Positions 1 to 11,815 of a DNA stretch of 64,000 bases are shown here, piece by piece. The notes under the pieces are model-generated. The model was given only the letters and a program-made list of their open reading frames with translations. It had not been told where the DNA came from and did not search any database. A program made the translations under genes and the position numbers. Location of the stretch: assembly GCA_029255685.2 (NCBI GenBank), contig CM055317.2:17067501-17131500 (forward strand), in the 5' to 3' direction. The DNA is from Silene conica. Its lineage: Eukaryota > Streptophyta > Magnoliopsida > Caryophyllales > Caryophyllaceae. How positions within the stretch are numbered: the first letter of the stretch is position 1; every line of letters starts with the position of its first letter.

Positions 1-701
1 CCCTAAAAATAGTAGCTAGTTTGCTTTACTGTCTTTATTTATAGACGATGTTTTTCTTTTTAAGACAATGTTTTTCTTTTTAAGACAATGTCATCATTAG
101 TCTCTGCTAGTCTGAGTATGCATCCTTCCTATTTTTCTCTTCTGCCAGTTTGTTTTACCTGACAGTAGGTGATACTGCAAAATTGAAATGAGCTAGTTTG
201 TTTTTACTGTCTGACTATTTTTCTCTTCTGCCAGTAAACACAAAGACCCTATGTTTTTTTTTACGATTTTTATTATCTTTCTTGCATCCGTTATAACAAA
301 TACCTTTATGCAGTATGAAGTCTTGTAGTATTAGCAGCCATAAAGTTAAGCTTGTTAGCTCCTGTAATGGAACTTCCTGCAAGACCTTTGATCCCTGTTG
401 GCTGCACACATGCTATCTATTTTGATTCTCTATTGCTTCTCTTTTGTTATGGTTGGGATATGTGGGGAAAGTATGAAGGCCTGTTATGGTTTGATATATG
501 GAGTTGAGGCTGGATAATGCTATCTATTTTGATTCTCCATTGCTTCTCTTTTGTTTGCTTTTCTTTCGTGTAGGTTTTAGTATGTGGTTTAAGTAGATTT
601 GTTAGACATGCTTCAACTCGAATGCTGTGGTCAATATGTTAAACACTGTGATTACGGGTGTCATCTAACATATCATGCTTCAAACATATATTTTGATGCA
701 G
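1..701 (+). other. Intron or 5' leader of the CACTA-1 gene, with short internal duplications
   Basis: No coding signal. A 24-base unit around gatgtttttctttttaagac is repeated at about 46-100. A block of about 40 bases containing ctatctattttgattctc occurs at about 411-450 and again at 518-557. The stretch ends in a good splice acceptor (ttttgatgcag, ending at 701), just before the first exon. Confidence 0.45.
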
Positions 702-1640
702 AGTAATCATGTCTTCAGTATCAGCATCATCTCCTAGTAAATAACGTGAACGAAAGAGCAAAAGCGTAGTGCTTATGAGGGAGATAACAACATTACGTGA
801 TCAAGGGAGAAAGCTAACAGTTGTCTTTGATAATGATGGTCTCCCAATTGGGAAGATTGGTTCCAAGTATACGAGTTATGTTGGGCTACTTGGACGCTCG
901 AAAGTGCCTATCATTATTCCTACCTGGAAGGATGTGACCGAGGACCTTAAACTGAAGATTTGGGATGATGTAAAGGTAAGATGATCATTAGATTATTCCT
1001 ACTATTATTGACATGCTGATATTTGTATACATGTTATTAACCATTTTCTTTTTGTAGATTGTTTTCGACATTCCAGAGACAAAGCAGAAGCAGGTTATCA
1101 GAATTGCAAATGTTACCTGGACAAAATTTAAGTCAAAGTTGACCTCTTTGTATGTGCACAGAAAACTACCTAAGAAAAGAAAGTTGCCAGAAGAGACTGA
1201 TCCGACAAAGAAGTATCCTTACATTACTCCTGAGGTATGGAAGGAGTTTAAAGAAAGGCGTATGTCAGAAGAATTTCAAGTGAGTACTATTGGCATATAT
1301 TTTATAATTATTTTATTTCATGTTATAACAAAAATAGGTATTTTGCCTTTGTATCTGATAAGAGATGTGGATTGATTCTTTTTATTAGGCTATCAGTAAA
1401 GCTGCTGCAGAGGTTCAGTCGAAGAACATTATTTACCCCCACAGAATGTCACGTGGAGGATATCGCAGAACAAGGGAGAAGTTGGAAGAAAAATTGAAAA
1501 TGAAAGAAGTCGACACTGATGGAGGGGAAAATAGTAAAGCCCCAACTGTTATAAAACGAGGTGACTTATGGATTGAGGGAAGACTAGGCAAAGATGGTGA
1601 AACTCTAAATTCTGAAACAGCCAAAAAAATTAATGACCTT

Positions 1641-2700
1641 GTGAGTACTTCCATTCTAGCACTACTAATCCTTATTCCATGATTGCATTATCCCACTGAA
1701 CTCCACATACTTGCAGACCCATTTGATCTTATGGTAGCCCCAGGCTGTTTTAGGTTCTTATTGCCTTCCTCTCTTTATTATATTTTTTTGAAAATAATGT
1801 GCCATTAGTAAAGCTCAGTTGCAATTGTCCATATTAATTGTATGATGATGTATATGCTAAAGAATCACGCAAGTCTGATTTTCTGCAGCGAGTCTTGTGT
1901 GTGATGTTCTGTGCATACAAGTATACAACTACAACCAACGTATAAATGCATTTAAATATAAGTGTTTTTGTGAACGAACTTGTCCGTACAAGGTTTTTTG
2001 TGTTAGCATATTGGTTTCTCGGAGATACTAAAAGTCTGCTCAAAATAACTAAGCCTGAGGTTACCCATAGCATACCCTCACGGCTACTGCAACAAGACCA
2101 TCAGATCTCCCTAACCAACTGCTCTGCTGTTAGTGCAGCCCCAAGACAGACCTGCACGAAAACTAAGCCACCTCTGAGTCACTTATTCCATGATTCAGCC
2201 TATTAGGACTGCTGATTCGGACCTTCAACAATATCCCATTACTGCTGCAGATCCCACACCACAATCATGCCATTATTACTAATTCACACTCCCTTTAAAC
2301 GATTAGGAAGTCCCATACTCCAGCTCCATATCCGTTAGCCTACTTCTTCAATCACAGACATACTATCAGTGACCTGCTCTGCCGGATAGTACAGCAGACC
2401 AAAGACGAAAAACTGTTTCAAGCATAGCATCATTGAGCCCAGCAACCCACTGTAAACACCCCTGCATATTTCAGTAGGAATGCTCAGACCCAAATCCTAC
2501 ATTAATGCCGACTACATCAGATGAAGGGCCAAGCAGTCTACCCAGAAACAGACATTGTAGGATATACTAAAAGTCTGCTCTCTACTCCCATCACAGTCAG
2601 TGTTATCAATACCCTGCTGCACCCCCGAATACACTGTTAATAATATATATTGCATGCTATTTATATATGTTTTGCGTAATCAATTATTGTATACATGCAG
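1641..2700 (+). other. Long intron of the CACTA-1 gene with C-rich filler
   Basis: The intron has a GTGAGT donor at 1641 and an acceptor ending at 2700 (atacatgcag). From about 2040 to 2640 it becomes richer in C, and the string gatactaaaagtctgctc occurs near 2023 and 2563 with slight variation. The texture resembles the C-rich block at 14560-15560 in CACTA-3, but a real relationship needs an alignment. No protein family was recognised. Confidence 0.4.
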
Positions 2701-3002
2701 CATGTGTTGAATGAAATGGTCAAGAAAGGAGAGTTTGTACCTAATGGTAAAGATGATGAATTAATAAAAGCACTTGGAACTCCTGAGCACTATGGTCGTG
2801 TAAGAGGAATTGGAGGTCGAGTTGGTCATAGGCAGTACTTTGGCCAATGCAAAAGAAAAAGAGGTGAGGGAGAAATTTCATCCGAGTTTTTGGAGAAGTT
2901 GACCCAACATATCACAGAAAAAGTGAGGGCAGAGATCTATAAAGACATGGAACATATAAGGACAAATGGGAATGCTAGTAGTTCGCAAACTATTGAAAAT
3001 AA

Positions 3003-5815
3003 TGAGAAGGTCGCTGCTGAGGTCGAGACGACTTGCAAAACTGGGAATGATTCTAAAACCCCTCGCGAAAGCGTAAAAGTAAACATACAAAACATGCCAA
3101 AAATGCAGCGGAATTAAAACTTTTGATGAGATAAATAAAACATGCGAGGTGTCTTAACAAACTAAACATGCGGAAGATGAAATAAAACATAAATAAGTAT
3201 ATAAGTACGATACAAAACAGCCCGGGATAGCATATCCCTACAGGCACAAAATACTGAAACGTAAGTCTAAGGTCTAGCTAACGAATAGGTAAAAGTCAAC
3301 GATGAAGGATCATCGCTCGCTAGCCTCAACGTAACCCCCGCAGAACAGCCTCAAGTACCTACACACATACAACATGTGTGCCACAGTCAGTGGGGAGTGA
3401 CTAGAGTGCTCCTAGCCACCTATTGTCAGTGACACAAAACACCTCAGCATACAATATACTCCAGCATACATAAAACATGTGAAGCATATATAACAATATC
3501 TCAATCTCATATCATCACGCAATACTATGCAAAAGCTCTCAACCAACTTCGGAAACTATTTGGAAGGAGAGCCGGTTTCCCTTCCGGTTGCCCGGCCGGG
3601 GGGTCTTTCAATCCAAACCATTTACGAAACTAGCCCAAGAGTCGTCCAATGCCTTGGACGAACAATACTAAGATAACCAAGTATCATACATTCACAAATA
3701 CAACTAAGGCATACTCAACATCCAATTATATCAACAAGAGGTAGGTCACCTAGTGACTCAACTCTAACAACTATAGGCCAACCAAGTGACTCTACAAACA
3801 AGAGATAAGTCATCCAAGTGACTCGACTCTAACAACAAATAGGTCATCCATGTGACTCTACAAACAAGAGATAGGTCATCCAAGTGACTCGACTCCTACT
3901 ACTATGAGCAGGCCGACAATCGACTCATCTATATACCACGATATCCCCAATCTCAGACTATACAACCCCCTGGTAGGACGACATCAAAAGACTGTCCTAG
4001 TCTAAACCTGGCCAGACTCTCGGAGCGCAAACAAGTCACGATCCCCGATTCGACAAGTGCACAAGGCACCCCCAAGACCCGAACTATCTAGGAACGAGAT
4101 ATGCCCGAAGGCGGGCAGACAATCTAAGACCTGACCGTGAGGACCAAGCCCCTACGGCCAACCAGCTACACAATGCAGTCAAGTGAGAACTCGAGTACTA
4201 TAGCAGCGCACAGCAGGTTTACACAAATCACAATATGTCATCTCTAAGATGTACAACAACTCAAATTCGAATGACAATCATTTGTTAAACATATATCTCA
4301 TCATTAAACATCCATGTAACGCTTAGCCGACTTCCGGAACTAATTTGAGGCGAGAGTCGGTCTCCCTTCCGGTTGCCCGGCCGGGGGGTCTTTCATCCTC
4401 AAATCCATTACCGAACCCGACATAAGCGTCGCCCAATTTCTTGGGACTTCAAACAAGCATACGAAACATACGGAAAAAGAATCAATCAAATCCGACATGC
4501 GAAACACAAGTTATGAACAAAACAATTCGATCAGGGGCTCTCAGCCGGTCAGCCACAGGCTGCCGGTTGGCCGGCTGAGAGTCCCAATCCCTCATGCTCA
4601 AAACCAACAAAAACAACTAAGAGGTACTCCCAGCCGGTCGGCCGGCTGCCGGTCCACCGGCTGGGAACCCTTATTCCCAACACCTACGAAACCAATCAAA
4701 ACCACAATAAGGTCTCCCAGCCGGTCGGCCGGCCGCTGGTCTACCGGCTGGGAACCTTTTTCTCAAAATTCGCAAAACAAGAACGACAATCAACAAATAC
4801 CAAATGGGACTCTCAGCCGGTCCACCGGCCGCCGGCCTCAGACCGGCTGGGAGTCCTCTGCCCAGAAATACGCAATTCGACATTCAAGAATCCAATCAAA
4901 CTTCATGGGATTGCTTCTATACATTGCATATACTTCTAAAATCACAATAAACAACATATACAAGTACTCCTACTTCATCCTTAAAATCATTTTCATGGAT
5001 TAACATACACATTCATAATCATTAACATAAACATCTATATTTTCCACTCAAACAATTTACTCATCTTCAATCATCAATAGATCATGTGAGGAACATATAA
5101 ACATCAAACCCTAACATGATTCTAACTAATTTACAGCATCACAACCACAATCCACATATCCTAAACATGTTTCTAGTAACTAAACATACTAAAAATCATG
5201 TAAAGTGCTAATATTAGACAAAGGCCGAGTTTCTCATTATCGTCACCTTAAAGAGCGATTCTTCACTTCTAGTCTTGAACAATGTACGAGTCCTTATCCG
5301 GGTCGTCCAAGTCAACACCTACAAACAACAAAAACGGATTATTAAGGGGTAATTTCGAGTAAACCTCAAAACAGCCCCGAAATCAACTTTGACGAAACGG
5401 AAATTGAAAGAGATAGAAAGAACGGGAATGAAGAGAGGAAAGCGTAGGTGAAAACCTTGCGTCAATCGGAGTTGAGATGAGTAAATGGATGATGATTTTG
5501 TGAAGATGAAAAGAGTAAAAATGGAGAAGAAATTGTTACTGTATTCCTTTTTTTTGTGAAGGAGGGAGTAACGTGGAAGGAGGTAGGAGGGTGACCTTAT
5601 ATTGACTTGAGTCGGGTTTCTAAAATGTAAGGAGCGGAAAAACTTAAAACGGGATTTAACCAAGTAAACGTGAAATCTTAAATTAAACAACTTAAGACGG
5701 AACTTAACGGCATTTCTTAAAATAAGAATTACGAATTATAATTAAAATATTATTAAAGTCCGTAAACTACTTTTAAATTATTAAAATTACTTTTATAAAA
5801 ATACGGGCTGTTACA
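3003..5815 (-). mobile_element. Solo LTR, probably Ty3/gypsy (Tekay/Del-like), inserted in a CACTA-1 exon
   Basis: The element runs TG...TGTTACA on the plus strand; read on the minus strand it starts TGTAACAGCCCG, as many gypsy LTRs do. ATAA lies immediately before 3003 and after 5815, within a slightly longer shared AATAAT, so the TSD is 4-5 bp. It is about 2.8 kb with no gag or pol similarity, so it is read as a solo LTR left by recombination. It holds an internal duplication of a block containing ttccggttgcccggccgggg (near 3578 and 4367) and a four-unit palindromic cassette. The orientation and family are inferences. Confidence 0.72.
4538..4856. repeat. Four CAGCCGGT...ACCGGCTG palindromic units in the solo LTR
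   Basis: Units at about 4538-4583, 4627-4670, 4712-4756 and 4809-4856 each begin with CAGCCGGT, contain further CCGG steps and end with CCGGCTG followed by a GAGTCC- or GGAACC-like tail. Each can fold on itself. Spacing is about 85-100 bases. Very similar units occur in both LTRs of the Athila-like element at 42525-49650. Confidence 0.85.
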
Positions 5816-5984
5816 ATAATAGTCATCATGATGATTATCCTGACCCATTTGATGAGATACCTGAGAAGGTACATGTGTTTGTATTAGCGCTGATACTTAT
5901 TACAAATTGTAGCCTTTCAATTTCTAAGCGCTATTTGTCTTTTCATGCTTTCCTAAGGGCTACAAAAAAATACAGCCCTTGCGA

Positions 5985-6355
5985 CGGAAAATTTGCGACG
6001 GATAGAAATTCTGTCGCAAATTTGGTTTTGGGACGGACTTTGCGACGGATTTTTTTTTGCGACGGAATTTGCGAAGGACCTAAATTTCCCAGACCCGCGA
6101 AGTGAAAGTCAAATGGCGGGAAAGTTTGCGACGGAAAATCCGTCGCAAATATTGACTTTTGCGACGGAATTTCCGTCGAAAACAAAATGACCAGACTTGA
6201 CCAAAATCTGGTCAAGGTCAAACGTTGACCAGATTTGCGACGAATTTTCCGTCGCAAAAGTCAAAATTTGCGACGGAATTTCCGTCGCAAATATGGTCAA
6301 AGTTTGACCTTGACCAGATTTGCGACGGAAATTCCGTCGCAAATTTCCGTCGCAA
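5985..6355. repeat. CACTA-2 left subterminal repeats (GCGACGGAA / TTCCGTCGC)
   Basis: Many direct and inverted copies of a GCGACGG core, several forming palindromes such as TTGCGACGGAATTTCCGTCG. The matching right-hand array is at about 9798-10135. In characterised CACTA elements (En/Spm TNPA, Tam1) such arrays bind the accessory protein; that role here is inferred. Confidence 0.8.
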
Positions 6356-6364
6356 AGTTTGTTT

Positions 6365-6700
6365 ATACAGACCCCGCGGGTCTTCTTTTTTCCCCAAATC
6401 GATTTCAATTAACTCTTAAAACCCTAAGTGCGATTTTTCGACGAACAAGAAAACCACCCCACCCCACCACCCCCGACGCCGCCGCGCCGTCGCAGCGACA
6501 ACCCCACCCCACCCCCGACGCCGCCTTCCTTCCTTTCTCCCTCCTTCTCCTTCCTCCTCCTTCCTCCTCCTTCTCCTTTCTTCTCCCTTCCACCTGCCAC
6601 CTCACCGCCGCCACCACCTCACCGCCGCCACCTTGCCGCCGCCACTTCTTTCTTCCTTCTCCATTTCTCCTTATGTATGTATACTAACTTTCGTTATTTA
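6365..6700 (+). other. CACTA-2 CT- and CCG-rich leader
   Basis: Strongly C/T-biased DNA with runs of CCACCCC, CCTCCTTC and CCGCCGCCA. Open frames here give proline- or serine-rich low-complexity products without a recognised domain. It is best read as promoter or 5' leader of the transposase gene, because it lies between the subterminal repeats and the transposase start remnant. Confidence 0.4.
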
Positions 6701-7049
6701 TATACCGTCTTAATTAGTTATGTTTAATCCGTCGCAAAATTCCGTCGCAAATTTCGTATTATTGTTTTTTTATTGTTATTAGGAATAGTTAGTTTAGTTT
6801 AATTGTTATTTGATTAGTTTAGTTAGTATTGTTAGGTGGTTAGTGATATTAGGTTAGTAGCTAATTCCGTCCCAAATCCGTCGCATATTGTTGTTAAGAT
6901 GTTTAGGACGATTGATTTTTGATATAAAATTTGCATTGTTGTTGATTGTTAGTGTTGTTGATTTGTTTAGAATATTCTTGAATAGTACCCGTTCAATAAT
7001 TACACATTAGGTGTAATTGTTGAATAGTCCCCGTTTTGGGACTGTCTTT

Positions 7050-7250
7050 GAATCTTTCATGCCATTTAGGTAGTAAACACTCTTATATTTTCTTGATTGT
7101 AATGAAACAAAAATTGGGCAACACTTCCTTATTGTTCTCCAAATACATTCCATATAATGTATTTGGAGAACAATAGGGAAGTGCTGCCCAATTTTTGTCT
7201 CATTACAATCAAGAAAATATAAGAGTGTTTACTAATGGTATGAAAGATTC
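7050..7250. repeat. Near-perfect ~95-base inverted repeat (hairpin) inside CACTA-2
   Basis: The left arm 7050-7149 and right arm 7156-7250 are inverse copies around a loop of about 6 bases (ccatat). Only a few substitutions and one small gap separate the arms; for example caacacttcctt pairs with a copy reading gggaagtgctg. Transcribed, it would form a long stem. It may be a MITE remnant or an inverted duplication; a small-RNA precursor is possible but unproven. Confidence 0.85.
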
Positions 7251-7317
7251 AAAGATGGGTTTAGGCTGGAGAGATAAGGAGCCCAGACCAATATATGTAA
7301 ATTGTTTTTTTTTTGCA

Positions 7318-7425
7318 GGTTGGTGTTGGTGTTGGTTTTGGTGTTGGTGTTGGTGTTGGTGGTGTTGGTGTTGGTGTTGGTGTTGGTAGTTGTAGTCGTA
7401 GTTGTAGTTGTAGTTGTAGTTGTAG

Positions 7426-7463
<38 letters not shown>

Positions 7464-7650
7464 AGTTGTTGTTATATATATGTAGTTGTTATTTAATTGT
7501 TGTTGTTAATTAATTGTTGTTGTTGTTGTTAATAAGTGGTTAACTAGTTTTTGTTGTTAGTTGTTGTTATATATATATGTAGTTGTTGTTATTTAATTGT
7601 TGTTGTTAATTAGTTGTTGTTATTGTTTGTTAAAATATGTAGATTTACTA
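7318..7650. repeat. GTT/GGTGTT simple repeats
   Basis: Runs of (GGTGTT)n, then (TAGTTG)n, then (TTG)n, with interspersed repeats of ttgttgttatatatatgtag. Open frames here are valine- or tryptophan-cysteine-rich artefacts of the repeat. Confidence 0.9.
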
Positions 7651-7780
7651 TGAAGAGATTAGAAAGAAAATGGATGTATGAAAGGTTGGATTCTAGGAAA
7701 AAAATGATGATGAAGATATTATAGATTCTCTTTGTAAGGATGTAGGAATAAATTGTTCAAGTGATGATGATGATAATTAG
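7650..7780 (+). pseudogene. CACTA-2 transposase (TNP2/TNPD-like) reduced to its two ends
   Basis: The ATG at 7650 starts MKRLERKWMYERLDS, matching the MKRSKRKWMYEDR start at 58231 in CACTA-4, where the Transpos_assoc domain follows. Here it breaks after about 17 codons. Directly after, in another frame, comes DIIDSLCKDVGINCSSDDDDN and a stop at 7778-7780, which looks like an acidic C-terminus. I infer an internal deletion that removed nearly the whole transposase, as in dSpm derivatives. The C-terminal part is assigned by position only. Confidence 0.55.
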
Positions 7781-7941
7781 GACTACTATCTATTAGATTC
7801 GATAATCTTGTATTTGTTGAAATTATTGTAGATGTCGTATGGCTTAATGTCAATGAAATTATCTTATTAATCTTATTATTCAAGTTTTTAATTACGTAAA
7901 GCATTTCTTTCTAATTGTTGCTATATTAGTTTGATAATTAT

Positions 7942-9551
7942 ATGCCGGGCGGAAGACGACGAGGTGGTGGTAGTCGTCAGCCTGAGGGAGGACGATCGGG
8001 AGCTAATGATGATGAGGACGAGATTGTTCCACCTGAGCCTCAGCCGCCTACACATCGAGTACACCTCGATCCGACTGATTACGAAGGCGCCAAGTGGTAA
8101 GTATCTTATTTGTTTACGGATAATTGATTATATATATGTATATATTGATTATAATATGATTACTTGTTGACTATTTTATTTTCACATTTAACTCTTTTTC
8201 AGGTTCAGTGACAAAGACGTTTCTACTCTTATAACAAAGACCATTATTTGCAACTACAAGGAGTATGCGCCCAACTGGTCAGCCGCGTCGGATGCCATTA
8301 AGGAAGAGTGGTGGAATTGGTTTGAGGTATTTATTAACTGTTTACCTATTTCCGTTTTATTATTTATTACCTATTTATTGTTTCATATTTATTTAACTAT
8401 TTTTTTTTGAAACAGAAACAAGTTACCTTTCACCCTCGTGATAGAGCAGCGGTTAGGTCGGCGTGGGAAGACATGATGAAAGACCGCCTTCGCAAAAGAA
8501 TCCACTACGCTATGAGGAAAACAACGAAGCAAAGGCCGCAGTGGATACCGGCCGATATTTTCGAACAACTAAAGGGTAGAAAGGACGATCCAAAATTCCA
8601 AGAGAAATCCGACAAAAACAAGACCAACCGGATGTCGGGAAGTACCGAAAAAGGCAAGGCCTTAGGTACTCACATTATGGGTCGTAAAAACACCCTACAG
8701 ATGATGGATGAAATGGTAATTTCTTAGTTTTTAATTCACTTTTTCTTGTCTTGAATAATTTTCACCCTTTGACAATCTTGAATGTTTTTTTTAACAAGTG
8801 CCGTTGGATTTAAATTGCAGGCTGGAGAAGATGGGAGGGATGTACCATCCGCCTTGAAGTTGCTGGAGAAGACAAAAAAGCATGCCAAGAAGGGTTGGCT
8901 ATCAACGAAACCCAAAGCACTCTTTGTAAGTTAACAGAAATTTTTGTTTATGTTTTAGCAATTTGGTTTACTAATTAATTAACGTATACTAATAACACTT
9001 TATTTTTGTTTTGTAGGACAAAGTTTTTCAAAGAAAGTCGAAAATGATAAGTGAAGGGATCCCGGAGCAAGATATCGACGACAACGAGATCTACTTCGAA
9101 GAACACGGGGGTTTCAACAAGAAAGGGTTGATACTCGGTATGGGAAATGCAGCCCCAGTCATTTACGAGCGTCGTCGTCACTCAAGTGCTGGGACCCAAT
9201 CATCATACACTCCAGGTTTGTATTTTATAGTTTATTAAAAATTAAGACTAACCAATTATTTAACCGTTTATTAAATGAATATAATATCATGTTTGAATAT
9301 TCATTGCAGGTATCGTCGGCAGAGTTCTTCGAGAGAATGCTCAGCTAAGAGAACGTGCTCTCGAGACATCCCAAAGGCTGAAGGCAATTGAAGAATACTT
9401 AAGTCAACGGGGGGCGGAGTTCACTACTCAGAGCTGCAACCCGGGAGGCTTTTCTCAGCCGAGACGCGACTTCGACGATGATGGCGGCGACAATGCTAGG
9501 GCGGCCACTCATTTCGCCACCCCACAGCCCACCGACACGACCGTTAGATAG
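7942..9551 (+). CDS. CACTA-2 Transposase_24-type accessory protein, intact, six exons
   Basis: Exons are 7942-8096, 8203-8326, 8416-8715, 8821-8925, 9017-9215 and 9310-9551. All junctions are GT-AG, and the coding length of 1125 bases gives 374 residues and a stop without any break. Features in order: a Gly/Arg-rich N-terminus (MPGGRRRGGGSR), an acidic/proline linker, TIICNYKEYAPNWSAA, then RSAWEDMMKDRLRKRIHYAM, a basic stretch, HAKKGWLSTKPKALF, and a C-terminal helix RVLRENAQLRERALETSQRL that may be a coiled coil. This is the layout of Transposase_24 proteins of plant CACTA elements, the TNPA-like partner that binds subterminal repeats and helps the transposase. DNA binding is inferred from the family. 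The intact frame contrasts with the deleted transposase next to it. Confidence 0.8.
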
Positions 9552-9797
9552 GTTTTATTAGGTTGTTTAGTTGATGTACCGCGGATTATGTTTAGTTTTT
9601 AGTTGGTTGATCATTTGTACAACCTTCATTTTAGTTATGAAAAGACGTTCTAAAAACCTTGTCTCCGACAAGTTTTTTGTTGCTGGGTTGTTTTTCTGAA
9701 ATTGCAGGTTTACAGATCATGCAAAAGGGAAAAAATGAATCATTTCAATGGAAATGGGGAGCTGGAAAAACGGCTGAAACCCGAAAATCATACAGGA

Positions 9798-10135
9798 ATT
9801 TGCGACGGAAATGTCTCAATTTGCGACGGAATTCCGTCGCAAACCTTGACCAAAAGTCAAGGTCAGTCCAGATTTGCGACGGAAAATCCGTCGCAAATAG
9901 TCCACTTTGCGACGGAAATTCCGTCGCAAATCTGGACTGACTTTGACTTTTGGTCAAGGTCAGTCCGTCGCAAAGTAAGGTCAATCCGTCGCAAAACTGT
10001 TGCGACGGAAAAATCCGTCGCAAATAAACTTTTTGCGACAAAAATATGGGACAGATGCAGTCCGTCGCAAAAGCATCATTTGCGACGGATTTCACCCTTT
10101 TTGCGACGGACTATTCCGTCGCAAAGAGCGCATTG
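9798..10135. repeat. CACTA-2 right subterminal repeats
   Basis: Direct and inverted GCGACGG copies mirroring those at 5985-6355, including GCGACGGAAATTCCGTCGC near 9908 and repeated ttgaccaaaagtcaaggtc segments. The array runs to the right terminus at 10145. Confidence 0.8.
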
Positions 10136-10393
10136 TTTTGTAGTGTAGTTGTGGAAGATGGTGAAAAGAAGAAGATTGCACTAGGACGAGTTTTCAAGAG
10201 CTCCAGTGAGGCATCAGTTTGTCACGGTCAAAGAATTGGAGCAGATGCTTTAAGGGAATGCGTTTACGTTATCATGGAAAATCAGGAGGAGACGGCATTA
10301 CCTCTGCCAACTGATGAATTTGCTACTGTTGGTGATGCAATTGGTTCATTTCTGCTTTAGCCAAAGAATTTAATCACATTACGCTCCTTAAAG

Positions 10394-11249
10394 GTACGAA
10401 TCTATCCATTTTCTATCCCTTGTTATGTATGTGTATATCTTCATGTGAGAGTGGTGGTTAAACTAGTTGTTTATGACTGTGCACATATTTGAGACCGTAA
10501 ATGTTAATTTTGTAAATGCGGCTGCTAGGGGATGTGTTTTGTTGCTGCATGCTCTGTGCTAATAGGAGGTCAAACATTCATTACTCCATTCGATATGTTT
10601 TACTGTGGATGTTGTCTTGTGCTCACCTGTAATGGGGCAAAGGGTAAGGTGTAGTCGGGAAAAACTGGAATTATACAAGAAGTCCATGACTGGAAATGGT
10701 TATTGTTTGGCATGTGCTCAATTAGCAATCAAAAACTATGTTTGGCATTCATTATGACTAACTGGACCTGGTTGCATACATTCTGAAGTCTAAAATGGCA
10801 GTTAATAATGTAAATATCATCTCATGTTTCAAGTTGATGGTGATGAGAACTGTTTTATCATGGCCACTCCGCTGATGAAAGATTGAGTTGTTCAATTAAG
10901 GCACAGAAACTGTATTTTCAGTGAAAGATTGAGTTGTTCAATGAAGGCACAGAAAGATTTATTTTCAGTTTTGACCACTATATTTATATTGAAAAGGCAC
11001 AGAAACTGTATTATACCTGCTTCTTCCTCTGTTTATTACGGAGTAGATGATTTCCAAGAGTTGTTATTCATCATATGCTTTATTTTTTGTCTACTGCTCA
11101 TTAAACTCATCCACCAAAATACTCTAGGTACATCAAATGAGAGTTTGCATGTATAGAACTGCAACTTAATAGTGTTGAACACTAGTTAAAAGGAATTTAA
11201 AAATTGCATCTGCCTATTCAGTTCACTATCCCTGCCCGTGTCTCTGCAG
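10394..11249 (+). other. Intron of the CACTA-1 gene
   Basis: The donor GTACGA at 10394 and acceptor tctctgcag ending at 11249 bound 856 bases. A phrase around gaaagattgagttgttcaat occurs twice (about 10877 and 10922), as does ggcacagaaactgtatt. No coding similarity. Confidence 0.5.
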
Positions 11250-11534
11250 AAAAATGAGTCAGAGACAAGGGACAAGTCAGTAACGAAGAGTAAATTGAAA
11301 AGGCAGAAGACACCTGACAGTACTCATCATTCCCAAAAAGTAGAAAGCGGTAAAATAAGCAGAACAAATGAACCAGTGACAAGATCAAACAAAAGCTTGA
11401 AAGCACTTTTGGACCAAAAATATGATTGTAGACGATTAATGTCCAAGGTAGTTAGTATGATGGGCGATACTCAAGTAACTGACATGTATTTGAGCGAGGA
11501 TGTCCTAGGATCTACCACTAGTAGAAAAATATTT

Positions 11535-11815
11535 ATTTGCTGCTCCATATAAAGGCCTAATTGCTGCGTTTTTAGTGTAGCAGCAAATAAGGGGGCAGCA
11601 AATAGAATATTTATTTGCGGCGGTAGGAAAACGCAGCAAATAAATGGCTATTTGTTGCTCCACCTTCAAAAAAACGCAGCAAATAAATATCCTTATTTGC
11701 TGCGTTTTTTGAAGGTGGAGCAGCAAATAAGTACATTTATTTGCTGCGTTTTTTGAAAGTGAGCAGCAAATAAATACATTTATTTGAGGCGCTTTTTTTT
11801 GCAAAGGAGCCGCAA
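11535..11815. repeat. CACTA-3 subterminal repeats (TTATTTGCTGC / GCAGCAAATAA)
   Basis: About ten direct and inverted copies of a TTTGCTGC core, many within ttatttgctgcgtttttt. Only a few copies occur near the right end (16015-16155), so the two ends are asymmetric. Confidence 0.8.

Larger units (their letters stand above)
709..5868 (+). pseudogene. CACTA-1 second-ORF gene, N-terminal half (Transposase_24, Ptta/En/Spm type)
   Basis: Exons are 709-975, 1058-1279, 1389-1640 and 2701-3002, the last continuing at about 5820-5868 after the inserted LTR. All visible junctions are GT-AG and in phase. The protein contains PIGKIGSKYTSYVGLLGR, then VTWTKFKSKL, PYITPEVWKEFKERR, KNIIYPHRMSRGGYRR and GRVRGIGGRVGHRQYF. 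This is the usual order of the Transposase_24 family (PF03004), accessory proteins of plant CACTA elements often called TNPA/TNP1-like. The start at 709 follows a splice acceptor. A stop at 742-744 interrupts the frame, and ATG 775 lies just after it in the same frame. Without the inserted LTR and one TSD copy, exon 4 reads IENNSHHDDYPDPF without a break. How the exon ending at 5868 joins the one near 10149 is unresolved, because their phases do not match. Confidence 0.75.
5958..10145 (+). mobile_element. CACTA-2: CACTA transposon lacking most of its transposase gene
   Basis: The right end inverted reads CACTACAAAACAATGCGCTC and the left end reads GGCTACAAAAAAATACAGCC, so the first bases of the left terminus have decayed. 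Flanking triplets are AAG and TAG. Both ends carry dense copies of TTTGCGACGGA and its inverse CCGTCGCAAA. It sits at an intron/exon border of the CACTA-1 gene. Inside are a CT-rich leader, a long inverted repeat, GTT repeats, the first and last bits of the transposase gene, and a complete Transposase_24-type gene. Confidence 0.82.

Noticed and set aside
4497-5003. A 168-codon open frame in the solo LTR
   Set aside because: It only reads through the CAGCCGGT palindromic units; no domain, and the LTR is oriented the other way.
6428-6727. Proline-rich open frame in CACTA-2
   Set aside because: Driven by CT/CCG-rich low complexity in the leader; no conserved domain.
7318-7500. Valine-rich and tryptophan/cysteine-rich open frames
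   Set aside because: Artefacts of GTT and GGTGTT simple repeats.
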